From Magnetococcales bacterium (GTDB lineage Bacteria; Pseudomonadota; Magnetococcia; Magnetococcales; Magnetaquicoccaceae), in NCBI GenBank assembly GCA_015231375.1, contig JADGBT010000003.1:62001-126000 (forward strand): a stretch of DNA of 64,000 nucleotides. Direction: 5' to 3'. A model generated the notes under the pieces. The model ran no database searches, had not been told where the DNA came from, and saw only the letters and a program-made list of their open reading frames with translations. The translations under genes and the position numbers were made by a program. Position 1 is the stretch's first letter, and the number at the start of each line of letters is the position of its first letter. Of the stretch, positions 49,906 through 59,175 are shown one piece after another.

Positions 49906-52560
49906 ATGAGCGCCAAACCAAAGCAGATCACCCGTCTGGCCGATTACACCCCGCCGGTCCATCTGGTGGAGACGGTCCATCTGGAGTTCTCCCTCCACGA
50001 CCACGAAACCCGGGTGCGTGCCCGTCTGGCCATGCGTCGCAATCCGCTGGTCCCCGCCTCCGCCGCCACGACGCTGCGTCTCGATGGCCGGGAACTGGAA
50101 CTGCTCTCCTTGCGCCTCGACGATCTGCCTCTGTCACCGGACCGCTACACCCTCGACCCGGAACACCTGACCGTGCCGAACGTGCCAGAGGCGTTCGTTC
50201 TGGAGACCGAAACCCGCATCCATCCGGAAACCAACCTCTCCCTGGAGGGGCTGTACCGCTCCCGTGGCCTGTTTTGCACCCAATGCGAGGCGGAAGGCTT
50301 CCGCAAGATCACCTTCTATCCGGACCGGCCCGACGTGATGGCCCGTTTCACCGTGCGGGTGGAGGCTGACCGGGAGTCCCTGCCGGTGCTGCTGTCCAAC
50401 GGCAACCGCCTGCAAGCCGGGGAACTGCCGGACAACCGCCACTTCGTCTTGTGGGAGGATCCCCATCCCAAGCCCGCCTATCTCTTTGCCCTGGTGGCGG
50501 GAAAACTGGCCTGTCACGCCGGGGCGTTCACCACCCGTTCGGGCCGTCCGGTGGAGCTGCAAATCTGGGTGGAGCCGGAAAACGCCGCCCAATGTCAACA
50601 CGCCCTGGACTCCTTGAAAAAATCCATGGCCTGGGACGAACAACGCTTCGGCTGCGAATACGATCTGGACCTCTACATGATCGTCGCGGTCAACGATTTC
50701 AACGCCGGGGCCATGGAGAACAAAGGACTCAACATCTTCAACGCCCAGTATGTCCTCGCCGATCCGGAAACCGCCACGGACGCCAATTACGAAGAGGTGG
50801 AAAGCGTCATCGCCCACGAATATTTCCACAACTGGACCGGCAACCGGGTCACCTGTCGCGACTGGTTCCAGCTCAGTCTCAAGGAGGGCTTGACCATCTT
50901 CCGGGATCAGGAGTTCTCGGCGGATGTGGGATCCCGACCCGTGCAGCGCATCCGGGAGGTCCAACGTCTGCGCTCGGTGCAGTTCCCCGAAGACGCCGGA
51001 CCCACCGCCCATCCGGTCCGACCCGAAGCCTACATGGAGATCAACAACTTCTACACCACCACGGTCTACAACAAAGGGGCCGAGGTGGTGCGCATGCTCA
51101 TGACCCTGATCGGTCGGGAAGCCTTCCACCGGGGCATCACCCTCTATCTGCGCCGCCACGACGGTCAAGCCGTGACGGTGGAAGCCTTCATCCAGGCCAT
51201 GGAACACGCCTCGGGTCGGGATCTGAGCCAATTCCAACGCTGGTATCATCAGGCCGGCACCCCCCGCCTGACCGTGCGCCAGGCACACCACCCCGACTCC
51301 GGCGTACTGGAATGGACCATCCGGCAGGAGTGTCGCGCCCACAACCAGACCGAATCCGGCCCGCCTCTGACCATTCCTCTGGCCATCTCCTTGCTGGATC
51401 CCCAATCCGGCGCGCCCCTGCCCCTCACCCTGGAAGGGGAAGATCCGGCCTCCGCCCCTCTGGAACGGGTGCTGGAGTTGACCCGCGCCATCGAGACGTT
51501 CCGTTTCACCGGGATCGAACGCCCCCCGATCCCGTCGCTGTTGCGGGGTTTTTCCGCCCCGGTCAAGCTCGACGCCCCCCTTTCGGAGGCGGATCTGGCC
51601 TTTCTCTGGGGGGCGGAAACCGATCCGTTCAACCGTTGGGACGCCGGACAGAATCTGGCCACCCGCACCCTGCTGACCGCCGCCCGCACTCCACCGGATC
51701 AACCCGTCGCCATACCGGATCCCTTCGTGCGGGCGTTTGCCGCCACCCTGAACGCCCCGGAACTGGATCCGGCCATGAAGACCCTGGCCATCACCCTGCC
51801 CCCGCTGGGGATGTTGGTGGAGGCCATGGAAAACGCCGATCCCGGCGCCCTCTTCCGGGCGCGGGAGGCGATACGGTGTGGCTTGGCGATGGCCTGTCGC
51901 GACACCCTGCTGAAACTCTACGCCGAAAACCAGACTCCCGGCCCCTATCGGCTCGACGGGGCCACCATCGGCAAACGCTCCTTGAAGAATTTCGCGCTGG
52001 GACTGCTGATGGCCCTGCCGGACACCGATCTGGCGGCCCGCATGGCCGTCGAGCAGGTCGAAACCGCCGACAACATGACCGATCGCATGGGAGGATTGAT
52101 GCCTTTGGTCCACGCCGGACGACCCGAGGCGCAACCTCTGCTGGTCCGGATGGAACAACGCTGGCGCGCCAACCCGTTGGCCATGGACAAATGGTTCGCC
52201 ATCCAGGCCATGGCCCCGCTGGACCACACCCTGGAACGGGTGCGGCAACTCATGACCCATCCGGCCTATGACCCCTGCAATCCCAACCGGATCCGGGCGG
52301 TGGTCGGCACCTTCTGCCGCGCCAATCTGGTGCGTTTTCACGACCCGTCGGGATCGGGCTACCGGTTTCTGGCCGGGGTGATCCGGGATTTGGATCCCCA
52401 CAATCCCCAGACCGCCGCCGGTCTGATCTCCACCTTGAGCCGCTGGAAACAGTTTGAACCGGTCCGCGCCCAGGCCATGCGCGCCGCCCTGGAAGAGATC
52501 GTCGCCTTGCCGGGTCTGTCCCGCAACAGCCACGAAATCGCCTCCAAATGTCTCTCCTGA
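49906..52560 (+). CDS. pepN: aminopeptidase N
   Basis: 884 residues, M1 zinc metallopeptidase that trims N-terminal residues from cytoplasmic peptides. The exopeptidase motif GAMENKGLNIFN (about 268) and the zinc motif HEYFHNWTGNR (HExxH, about 304) with the downstream E (LKEGLTIFRDQEF) are intact. Length and N-terminal (TRLADYTPP, then HLEFSLHDHETRVRARL) match the E. coli-type bacterial PepN, including the long C-terminal helical domain. Confidence 0.97.
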   Translation: MSAKPKQITRLADYTPPVHLVETVHLEFSLHDHETRVRARLAMRRNPLVPASAATTLRLDGRELELLSLRLDDLPLSPDRYTLDPEHLTVPNVPEAFVLETETRIHPETNLSLEGLYRSRGLFCTQCEAEGFRKITFYPDRPDVMARFTVRVEADRESLPVLLSNGNRLQAGELPDNRHFVLWEDPHPKPAYLFALVAGKLACHAGAFTTRSGRPVELQIWVEPENAAQCQHALDSLKKSMAWDEQRFGCEYDLDLYMIVAVNDFNAGAMENKGLNIFNAQYVLADPETATDANYEEVESVIAHEYFHNWTGNRVTCRDWFQLSLKEGLTIFRDQEFSADVGSRPVQRIREVQRLRSVQFPEDAGPTAHPVRPEAYMEINNFYTTTVYNKGAEVVRMLMTLIGREAFHRGITLYLRRHDGQAVTVEAFIQAMEHASGRDLSQFQRWYHQAGTPRLTVRQAHHPDSGVLEWTIRQECRAHNQTESGPPLTIPLAISLLDPQSGAPLPLTLEGEDPASAPLERVLELTRAIETFRFTGIERPPIPSLLRGFSAPVKLDAPLSEADLAFLWGAETDPFNRWDAGQNLATRTLLTAARTPPDQPVAIPDPFVRAFAATLNAPELDPAMKTLAITLPPLGMLVEAMENADPGALFRAREAIRCGLAMACRDTLLKLYAENQTPGPYRLDGATIGKRSLKNFALGLLMALPDTDLAARMAVEQVETADNMTDRMGGLMPLVHAGRPEAQPLLVRMEQRWRANPLAMDKWFAIQAMAPLDHTLERVRQLMTHPAYDPCNPNRIRAVVGTFCRANLVRFHDPSGSGYRFLAGVIRDLDPHNPQTAAGLISTLSRWKQFEPVRAQAMRAALEEIVALPGLSRNSHEIASKCLS

Positions 52561-52641
52561 TTGCGCGGGCATACCGAATCGGTCCACAATAACGGCCACC
52601 GGATTACACTTCACCCCTTCTCACACGCAGGAGTTGCGCCC

Positions 52642-52962
52642 ATGACCCCGGAACCGCCCCCCTCCACCCCATCCGGGATACCCGAACGCCCCAGAACCGA
52701 GGCCCGGTTTCCATTTCACACCAAGATCCGCCTGGAAGTCGCCCTGGGTCAGAGCGTTTCCGGATTCACGGCGGATGTGAGCATGAGCGGTGCCTTCATG
52801 GAGTCGGACATGCCCACGGATGAACTCAGGGTCGGGGACAAAGGGGTGGTTTTTCTGGAAATGAAAGAAGGGGAATCCACCTACGAGGTGTCGTTTCCCT
52901 GCACCGTGGCCCGGATCAATCCAAGGGGCGTGGGACTGGATTTTGAAAGCGAAGAGGCATAA
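52642..52962 (+). CDS. PilZ-domain protein
   Basis: 106 residues, a single PilZ domain. The cyclic-di-GMP motif RTEARFPF (RxxxR) and DVSMSGAF (related to D/NxSxxG) are present, with VGLDF near the end. ATG has CAGGAG eight bases before. PilZ proteins transmit cyclic-di-GMP signals to motility or export systems. It fits with the HD-GYP gene elsewhere in the window. Confidence 0.85.
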   Translation: MTPEPPPSTPSGIPERPRTEARFPFHTKIRLEVALGQSVSGFTADVSMSGAFMESDMPTDELRVGDKGVVFLEMKEGESTYEVSFPCTVARINPRGVGLDFESEEA

Positions 52963-53033
52963 ACCATAAGACCACGGATCACCTCCGTGCCGGGCAGAAG
53001 AGGGTAGAGGATACCCCCGCCCCGGATCCGGCT

Positions 53034-55013
53034 TCAGGCGAGCCGCACCAGTCGGAAACCCAGATCGTCGTAGGCGGCGAAGGGTTCCACCCGCATGCGA
53101 CGGGCGGTGCGGCACTCCTTGGCCATGCACAAAAAGCCGCTGCCGCGCACCACACGGGCATCGTCCACGGTGCCGCCGTGGGGATTGACCGCCACGCCAC
53201 CACGGGTGGAGACCTCAGCCTGGAAACGGTCCTCGGTCCACTCCCGCACATTGCCGGCCATGTCGTGGAGTCCCCAATCGTTGGGACGTTTCTCTCCCAC
53301 CGGACGGGATTGACCACCGGCGTTGCTCTTCACCCAGGCGTAATCGGTCAGACTCCAGTGATCCTCATCCCCGGTGATGAAAGGGGCATTCAGGCCGGCC
53401 CGGGCCGCGTATTCCCATTCCGCCTCGGTCGGCAGGCGCAGATTGAAATTCTCTCCCAGCAGACGGCTGAACTGACGCACGAACTTCTGCACATCGGTCC
53501 AAGAGACCCGCGCCACCGGATGATTGATCTTGCTCTCCCGGTACATTCCCGGAGGATAATCGCCCATCACCCGGTTCCAGCGTCCCCAGGTGACCAGATG
53601 CTTGCTGATCCAGAAGCCATCCAGTCGCACCTCGTGCTGAGGCATTTCGTCGGCGCGTCGTCCCGACTCCCCCTGGGGAGACCCCATCTTGAAGACCCCG
53701 CCGGGCAGCCACAGAAACTCCATGCGGGTCAACGGATCCACCCAAACGGCACCCCGTTTGCGCGGCGGGGGAGCGGCGACCGCCGGAGGACCAGGAATGC
53801 TGCAAGAGGTTTGGCTCTCCTGGAGGCGCGTCGCCGAATCGGGCTGCGCCACCAAGGGGGCGGCGTTGTTGTCGGCGACGAGCGGATTGGCCAGATCCCC
53901 GCGTGTGGGTCGCAGGACCACGGTCTTGCGGGCATCGACCTCCTCGGGATTGACCTGGGTGGCGAATTCGTTCATCGAGGCGATGAAACTGCGCCAACTG
54001 CTCTTCTTGCGGGCCACCCCCCCATCCCCGCCGCCTCCGACCACACCCGCTTCCGGGGGTCGCAGGCTGGTCAGGACGGTATTCTCCGACGCCTCGGACG
54101 CCGAGGCCGCGACCACGGACTCCCCCAGCAGCATGGAACGCCACTCGCCCACGGACTGGGGACGTTCTTTTTCCAGCACCATCAAGGCCCAGTCCACCGC
54201 CTTGAGAAAACCGGGAGAGTAACGGCCCCGTCCCACCTCGACCGCCGGTTTCACCGGATCGGGTTCGCAACGCAGACGGGCGGCGATCCGCTGGGAAGCG
54301 TCCACCGGTTTGTCGCCGGTGATGCAGCGATACAGCACTCCGCCCATGGCATAGATATCCGACCACGGTCCCTGGCGATCCCCGGAGGAGTCATACTGCT
54401 CGAACGGGGAGTATCCCAGACTCAGCAGGCTGGTCATCTGATCCCCCTGACCCGCCACAGACTGACGCGCCGAGCCGAAATCGAGAATCACCGGAGAGCC
54501 ATCGGCGCGGATCAAGATATTGGGGGGTTTGAGATCCCGATGGATGAAGGCGGATTTGTGCAGCAGTTCCAGTCCGTCGAGCAAAGGGGGGAGGATCCGT
54601 TTGATGGCCGCCTCGGGCAACACCTTGCGCCGCTTGAGAATGGCGTCCAACCCTTCCCCTTCGACGTACTCCATGACCATGTAGGCGGTATTGGCATTGC
54701 GGAAGAAGCTGACCACCCGCACGATGCTCGGGTGACGGAAGCGGGCCACGATCTGGGCCTCTTTGAGGAAGCTGTCCAGCCCCCAGTCAAAGGTCTTCTT
54801 GTCTTCGGGAGAGTTGGGAAGCACTTCGCTGCCCCCGCGCCGGGAGGCGAAGACGGTGGGCAGATATTCCTTGATGGCCACGATCTGGTTTTGGTTGGTG
54901 TCCCGCCCCAGATAGGTGATCCCGAATCCGCCCTTGCCCAAGACCCGGATGATCTCAAACCAAAGCAGTTTCGACCCTGGCGGCAGCGCGCTGCTGAAGG
55001 ATTCGGAATTCAT
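53034..55013 (-). CDS. Ser/Thr protein kinase fused to formylglycine-generating-enzyme-like domain
   Basis: 659 residues. The kinase domain (about 20-290) has the glycine loop GKGGFG (26-31), K48 in AIKEY, HRDLKPPN (about 156) and DFG in ILDFGSARQS. A linker with low complexity (about 295-420) leads to an FGE-sulfatase domain (about 430-655: EFLWLPGGVFKMGSP, LRLPTEAEWEYAARAG, DMAGNVREWTED, RVVRGSGF, CRTARRM and YDDLGFRLVR). This pairing is known from bacteria with Pkn1-type proteins. The FGE-like part may be a binding module. No membrane segment. Confidence 0.92.
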   Translation of the reverse strand: MNSESFSSALPPGSKLLWFEIIRVLGKGGFGITYLGRDTNQNQIVAIKEYLPTVFASRRGGSEVLPNSPEDKKTFDWGLDSFLKEAQIVARFRHPSIVRVVSFFRNANTAYMVMEYVEGEGLDAILKRRKVLPEAAIKRILPPLLDGLELLHKSAFIHRDLKPPNILIRADGSPVILDFGSARQSVAGQGDQMTSLLSLGYSPFEQYDSSGDRQGPWSDIYAMGGVLYRCITGDKPVDASQRIAARLRCEPDPVKPAVEVGRGRYSPGFLKAVDWALMVLEKERPQSVGEWRSMLLGESVVAASASEASENTVLTSLRPPEAGVVGGGGDGGVARKKSSWRSFIASMNEFATQVNPEEVDARKTVVLRPTRGDLANPLVADNNAAPLVAQPDSATRLQESQTSCSIPGPPAVAAPPPRKRGAVWVDPLTRMEFLWLPGGVFKMGSPQGESGRRADEMPQHEVRLDGFWISKHLVTWGRWNRVMGDYPPGMYRESKINHPVARVSWTDVQKFVRQFSRLLGENFNLRLPTEAEWEYAARAGLNAPFITGDEDHWSLTDYAWVKSNAGGQSRPVGEKRPNDWGLHDMAGNVREWTEDRFQAEVSTRGGVAVNPHGGTVDDARVVRGSGFLCMAKECRTARRMRVEPFAAYDDLGFRLVRLA

Positions 55014-55095
55014 GAGTTCTTGCCGGATGGTTCGGGTTCCAAAGTGCGGACACTCCAGCGCAGGGGGTTGCTAAAGTCCCGAGCGCATCCGTGAA

Positions 55096-55764
55096 TCAGC
55101 CCAGCCGCGAGGCGTCGTTCAGCCGGGCGCGCAAGGCACCGGCCTGATCCTCCAGTTGCTCTTCCGACAAGCCCTCCTCTTCGGCGTCCAAACTGTGGAT
55201 TTTATTCCGTTCCACTTCGTGGCGCAATGGGGATTCCGTGTGGTCGCCCAAGGATTCGCTCTCTTCCGTCCGGAAATCGTCCTCCAGGGGCCGACCGATC
55301 AGACGCAATCCGCCTCCCTGCGGGGTCTGGCCCTCGTCGCGCCAGATCTCCTCTTCGGACTCCTCGACCATCTCCCGTTCCCAGGGTCGGGGTCGGGACT
55401 GGCCGTAACCGCTGACCAACTCGCGGCCATCGCGAATCCAACCCGCGATATGGCTGATGCCGTTCTTGACGATCAGCGAGAGTCCGGCGGCGATCACCAC
55501 CCCTTCTTCAAAAAGACGCACACCGATGGGAGGATTGGCGGAAGTCACGCCCGCACGCCGACGCACCGCCTCGCGGGTCTGGCTTCGCTGCTCGTTGCGG
55601 GTGATTTCGCTGCGCAGTCCCTGGAGTTTGCCGGGAATTCTGGGCTGAATGTTCTGATTGGCCAGGATCGACGCGCGCGCGGGTCGTTCCCCGACCCGCT
55701 CGGTCGTTCGATCATAGCCATTCGCCCGGCCTCCCTGTTTACGTTTATTCGCGTGCATGATCAT
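55096..55764 (-). CDS. hypothetical protein upstream of the kinase gene
   Basis: 222 residues starting MIMHANKRKQGGRANGY (ATG 55758 is an alternative two residues in). N-terminal half basic (Arg/Lys-rich), one moderately hydrophobic segment (EEGVVIAAGLSLIVKNGISHIAGW, split here in two, about 85-108), C-terminal half very acidic with EESEEEIWRDE. No known domain recognised. It precedes the kinase-FGE gene by 82 bases on the same strand, so it may be a kinase substrate or partner; inference. Confidence 0.6.
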   Translation of the reverse strand: MIMHANKRKQGGRANGYDRTTERVGERPARASILANQNIQPRIPGKLQGLRSEITRNEQRSQTREAVRRRAGVTSANPPIGVRLFEEGVVIAAGLSLIVKNGISHIAGWIRDGRELVSGYGQSRPRPWEREMVEESEEEIWRDEGQTPQGGGLRLIGRPLEDDFRTEESESLGDHTESPLRHEVERNKIHSLDAEEEGLSEEQLEDQAGALRARLNDASRLG

Positions 55765-55975
55765 GTCATTTCGCCGGTCGTGTGCCAAAGCCGCTTGACG
55801 GAACCCTTCATCCGGTTTACCTCTTGAAAAAGCGTCACAGGTAACGACGCTGCGCCAAGAATCCGGAACCCAAAAGGTCCACCCGTAAAACCGATCACAT
55901 CCATCGGCCTGCTATCCAATCTTAAACTGCGGGACGCCCCGTGAACCATCGACCCTTTCCAAGGAGACCCTTTCC

Positions 55976-56401
55976 ATGCTCCCCTCCGCTCCCCACAGCC
56001 CCTCCGACCCACAACTCGGGCATCTCACGCCGGTCGAAGCGCTCGCACTGGTCAGCCAACCGGAGACGCTCTTCATCGACATCCGCTCCGAGGTGGAACA
56101 TTTTTTTGTCGGCAGTCCGAAGGGCGTGATCAACATCCCCTGGCAAGACGCTCCGGATTTCGAATTGAATCCGGACTTCGTGCCGGATGTCACACGCACC
56201 GCCAAAGACAAAACCCGAACCATCGTGCTGATCTGCCGCTCTGGACACCGTTCCATCGACGCGGGCAATCGTTTGATCCAGGAGGGTTTCTCCTCCGTCT
56301 ATCACGTCCTGGAAGGCTTCGAGGGCGACCGGGACGAACAGCATCACCGTTCCAGCGTCAATGGCTGGCGTTTCCGGGGACTGCCCTGGGTGCAGTGCTG
56401 A
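55976..56401 (+). CDS. rhodanese-like sulfurtransferase
   Basis: 141 residues, one rhodanese domain. The active-site loop is CRSGHRS with C88; the entry motif LFIDIRSEVEHFFVGSPKGVINIPW is typical. ATG has AAGGAG nine bases upstream. Single-domain rhodaneses move persulfide sulfur, which could support the sulfur metabolism of the dsr locus; there is no direct link. It is convergent with the CBS gene. Confidence 0.92.
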   Translation: MLPSAPHSPSDPQLGHLTPVEALALVSQPETLFIDIRSEVEHFFVGSPKGVINIPWQDAPDFELNPDFVPDVTRTAKDKTRTIVLICRSGHRSIDAGNRLIQEGFSSVYHVLEGFEGDRDEQHHRSSVNGWRFRGLPWVQC

Positions 56402-56447
56402 CCCAACCGCCACCGATCACCGTCGCGTGCGGCGCCGATACACCGGT

Positions 56448-56954
56448 TCAGGCGAAGAAGCGCCGCACGAATCCCATCATGTCGGGAACCAGATAGATCA
56501 AAAAACCGATCACCGACAACACCACCACCAGAACCACGCCTCCCACCACGTTCACTGTGAGGTCGGAATAACTCACCGCGCGAGTCATCATCGCGGCGAT
56601 ATCCCGCATGGAGACCACGCCCATGAAACGCGGTCCGTCGAACACCAGCAGATGGCGGATGCGATGTTCCTTCATCAGGTTGAGACTCGCCTTGCAGGTG
56701 GTGTCGAACTCCACCCGGACCAGATCGCGGGTCATCACCTCGTGGATCGGGGTGCGAAACGGATCGCGTTTCTTGCCCACCACCCGCACCAGCAGATCCC
56801 GCTCCGAGAAATAGCCGACCACGGCGCTCCCTTCCATCACCACCAGGGAACCGCCTCCCCGCGACACCATGATGTCCACACCTTCGGACACGGTGCGGTA
56901 CTGATTGACGGTGGCGACATTATCCTGAATGACTGACGTGATCCTGCATGACAT
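56448..56954 (-). CDS. CBS-domain protein with C-terminal membrane helix
   Basis: 168 residues. Two CBS domains (about 8-60 and 72-128: SRGGGSLVVMEGSAVVGYFSE, and MKEHRIRHLLVFDGPRFMGVVS) followed by one hydrophobic helix (about 133-156) and a short tail. CBS pairs bind adenine nucleotides. A tail-anchored membrane protein seems likely. Function unknown. Confidence 0.82.
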   Translation of the reverse strand: MSCRITSVIQDNVATVNQYRTVSEGVDIMVSRGGGSLVVMEGSAVVGYFSERDLLVRVVGKKRDPFRTPIHEVMTRDLVRVEFDTTCKASLNLMKEHRIRHLLVFDGPRFMGVVSMRDIAAMMTRAVSYSDLTVNVVGGVVLVVVLSVIGFLIYLVPDMMGFVRRFFA

Positions 56955-57366
56955 GATTGGTGACCTGTGTATCGAAGGTGTCGTTTCGTCCGAATACTCC
57001 GGTTTCGACCGATTCGTGATCCGCGCATGGAATCCGCTTCGATCTTACCCGGAGGCGACCCCCCCAGTCATTGAAAAAAAACGCCCCCGCCTGCCAACGC
57101 CAGACCACGATCCGACCATCCATCCGACCATCATCCGCCTTCATGGGTCGTGCGCAACCAAAGCAACCCGCGTGACCGTCAAAAAACCGCATGCCAGCAG
57201 CGGTCACCCCTTTTTCTTGCCAGGGTAAGACGCAAATATCATACCAATCAAAACAAAAAAAGACGCGCACCCGCATCTTGAATCCGGACTCTTGAATCGT
57301 GCGCCACGCCGTCCGGCCCTGACACCCCACGCGGGGATCCGGGCCGGACCGACGCCGAACCACATT
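56955..57366. other. intergenic region between aspS and CBS gene
   Basis: About 412 bases without a supported gene. It contains a nested hairpin after aspS (57311-57349) and a downstream minus-strand U-rich stretch (TCTTTTTTTG at about 57252-57262), which together may form the aspS terminator. Confidence 0.6.
57311..57349 (-). terminator. structured hairpin after aspS
   Basis: Stem 57311-57319 (GTCCGGCCC) with 57341-57349, enclosing CCCC / GGGG (57325-57328 with 57333-57336). It begins 17 bases after the aspS stop; the U-run is about 50 bases further on, so efficiency is uncertain. Confidence 0.5.
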
Positions 57367-59175
57367 CTACTCGCCGCGCGGACGGGCCGTGGTGCGCAAA
57401 TGGAGTTCGCGCAACTGGGCGGCATCCACCACCGAGGGGGCATGGGTCAAAGGACAGGCGGCCTTCTGGGTTTTGGGGAAGGCGATCACATCCCGGATGG
57501 AGTCGGCTCCCACCATCATCGCGACCAAACGGTCCATGCCCAACGCCAGACCGCCATGGGGCGGGGCTCCGAACTCCAGGGCGCGCAACAGGAATCCGAA
57601 CTTCTCCTCGGCCTCTTCCGGACCGATGTTGAGCAGCTCCAGCATGCGCCGCTGCATGGCCGGGTCGTGGATACGGATCGATCCTCCGCCCACTTCGCTG
57701 CCGTTGAGCACCAGATCGTAGGCCTGGGAACGCACCGTATCCACTCCCGCGCCCCCCTGGCCTTCCAGATTGGCGAAATCCTCGACCATGGGCGCGGTGA
57801 AAGGGTGATGCACCGCCGAAAACCGCTTGGCCTCCTCGTCCCACTCCAGCAAGGGAAACTCCGTGACCCAGGCGAAAGAGAACGGGGTATCGTCCATCCG
57901 GTTCCAATCCCGCCCCACCTTGACCCGCAAGCGCCCCAACGACTCGTTGACCACCTTGAGCCGGTCGGCGCCAAAGAACAGCAGATCCCCTGTCTCCACT
58001 CCGGTGGCTGCGGCGATGGCGGCCAGTTCGGTCTCGGAGAAGAACTTGACGATCGGGGATTGCCACCCCCCCTCCTGCCAGGGGCCGTTGATCTTGATAT
58101 AGGCCAACCCCTTGGCCCCGTAGATCGACACGAATTCGGTATAGGTGTCGATCTCCTTGCGGGTCATGGCGGCCCCGCCCGGCACGCGCAACACCTTGAT
58201 CGCCCCCTGCTGACCGCGCAGACCGGTCATCTGGGCCACCTGGGCGAACACCTTGAACTGGGTCTCCCGCAGCAACGGGGTCAAATCGGTCAATTCCATG
58301 CGGATGCGGGTATCCGGGGCGTCCAGGCCGTAACGGGCCATGGCCTCGTCATAGGTCATGCGCGGAAAAGGAGAGGGCAGAGTCACCCCCAGCACCTCGT
58401 GGAACAACCGCACCACCAGGCTCTCCACCAGACCGATCACCTGATCCGGCTCCACGAAGCTCATCTCCAGATCCACCTGGGTGAACTCCGGTTGCCGGTC
58501 GGCGCGCAGATCCTCGTCGCGAAAACAGCGGGTGATCTGGAAATAACGATCAAACCCGGAGATCATCAACAACTGCTTGAACAACTGGGGAGACTGGGGC
58601 AGAGCGTAGAACTCGCCGGGATTGACCCGGGAAGGCACCAGATAGTCCCGGGCGCCTTCGGGGGTGCTGCGGGTGAGCATGGGCGTTTCGAGTTCCAGAA
58701 AGCCGAACTCGTCCAGGGTACGGCGCATGGACTGCATGGCCCGGTGACGGGTCATCAGGTTGCGCTGCATCACCGGACGGCGCAGATCCAAAAAACGATG
58801 GGTCAGACGCACCCCCTCCCCCACCTCCTCGTCAAGCTGGAACGGCAACGGCTGGGAGGCGTTGAGAATGGTCAAACGGTCCACCCGCACCTCGATCAGA
58901 CCGGTGGGCAGTTTGGTGTTTTCGGTCTCGGCGGGACGACGGGCCACCTCGCCGGACAGATGCACCACATACTCGCTGCGCAACTGATGGGCCGCGTCGT
59001 GGACCGAACCGTGCGCCTCCGGACTGAACACCACCTGCACCAGACCGGTCCGGTCGCGCAAATCGACGAAAATCACACCGCCATGGTCCCGACGCCGGTT
59101 CACCCAGCCGCACAGCACCACCCGCTGACCCACCAGGGTCTCGCGCACCTCGTTGCAATAGTGACTGCGCTCCAT
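57367..59175 (-). CDS. aspS: aspartyl-tRNA synthetase
   Basis: 602 residues, bacterial-type class II enzyme with the GAD insertion domain. N-terminal anticodon-binding fold (MERSHYCNEVRETLVGQRVVLCGWV, split in use), motif 2 region GFDRYFQITRCFRDEDLRADR and motif 3 GLALGMDRLVAMM. Charges tRNA-Asp, and in bacteria lacking AsnRS also tRNA-Asn; which form this is cannot be told. The ATG overlaps the stop of the upstream SEC-C gene by one base (TGATG), so the two are coupled. Confidence 0.97.
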   Translation of the reverse strand: MERSHYCNEVRETLVGQRVVLCGWVNRRRDHGGVIFVDLRDRTGLVQVVFSPEAHGSVHDAAHQLRSEYVVHLSGEVARRPAETENTKLPTGLIEVRVDRLTILNASQPLPFQLDEEVGEGVRLTHRFLDLRRPVMQRNLMTRHRAMQSMRRTLDEFGFLELETPMLTRSTPEGARDYLVPSRVNPGEFYALPQSPQLFKQLLMISGFDRYFQITRCFRDEDLRADRQPEFTQVDLEMSFVEPDQVIGLVESLVVRLFHEVLGVTLPSPFPRMTYDEAMARYGLDAPDTRIRMELTDLTPLLRETQFKVFAQVAQMTGLRGQQGAIKVLRVPGGAAMTRKEIDTYTEFVSIYGAKGLAYIKINGPWQEGGWQSPIVKFFSETELAAIAAATGVETGDLLFFGADRLKVVNESLGRLRVKVGRDWNRMDDTPFSFAWVTEFPLLEWDEEAKRFSAVHHPFTAPMVEDFANLEGQGGAGVDTVRSQAYDLVLNGSEVGGGSIRIHDPAMQRRMLELLNIGPEEAEEKFGFLLRALEFGAPPHGGLALGMDRLVAMMVGADSIRDVIAFPKTQKAACPLTHAPSVVDAAQLRELHLRTTARPRGE

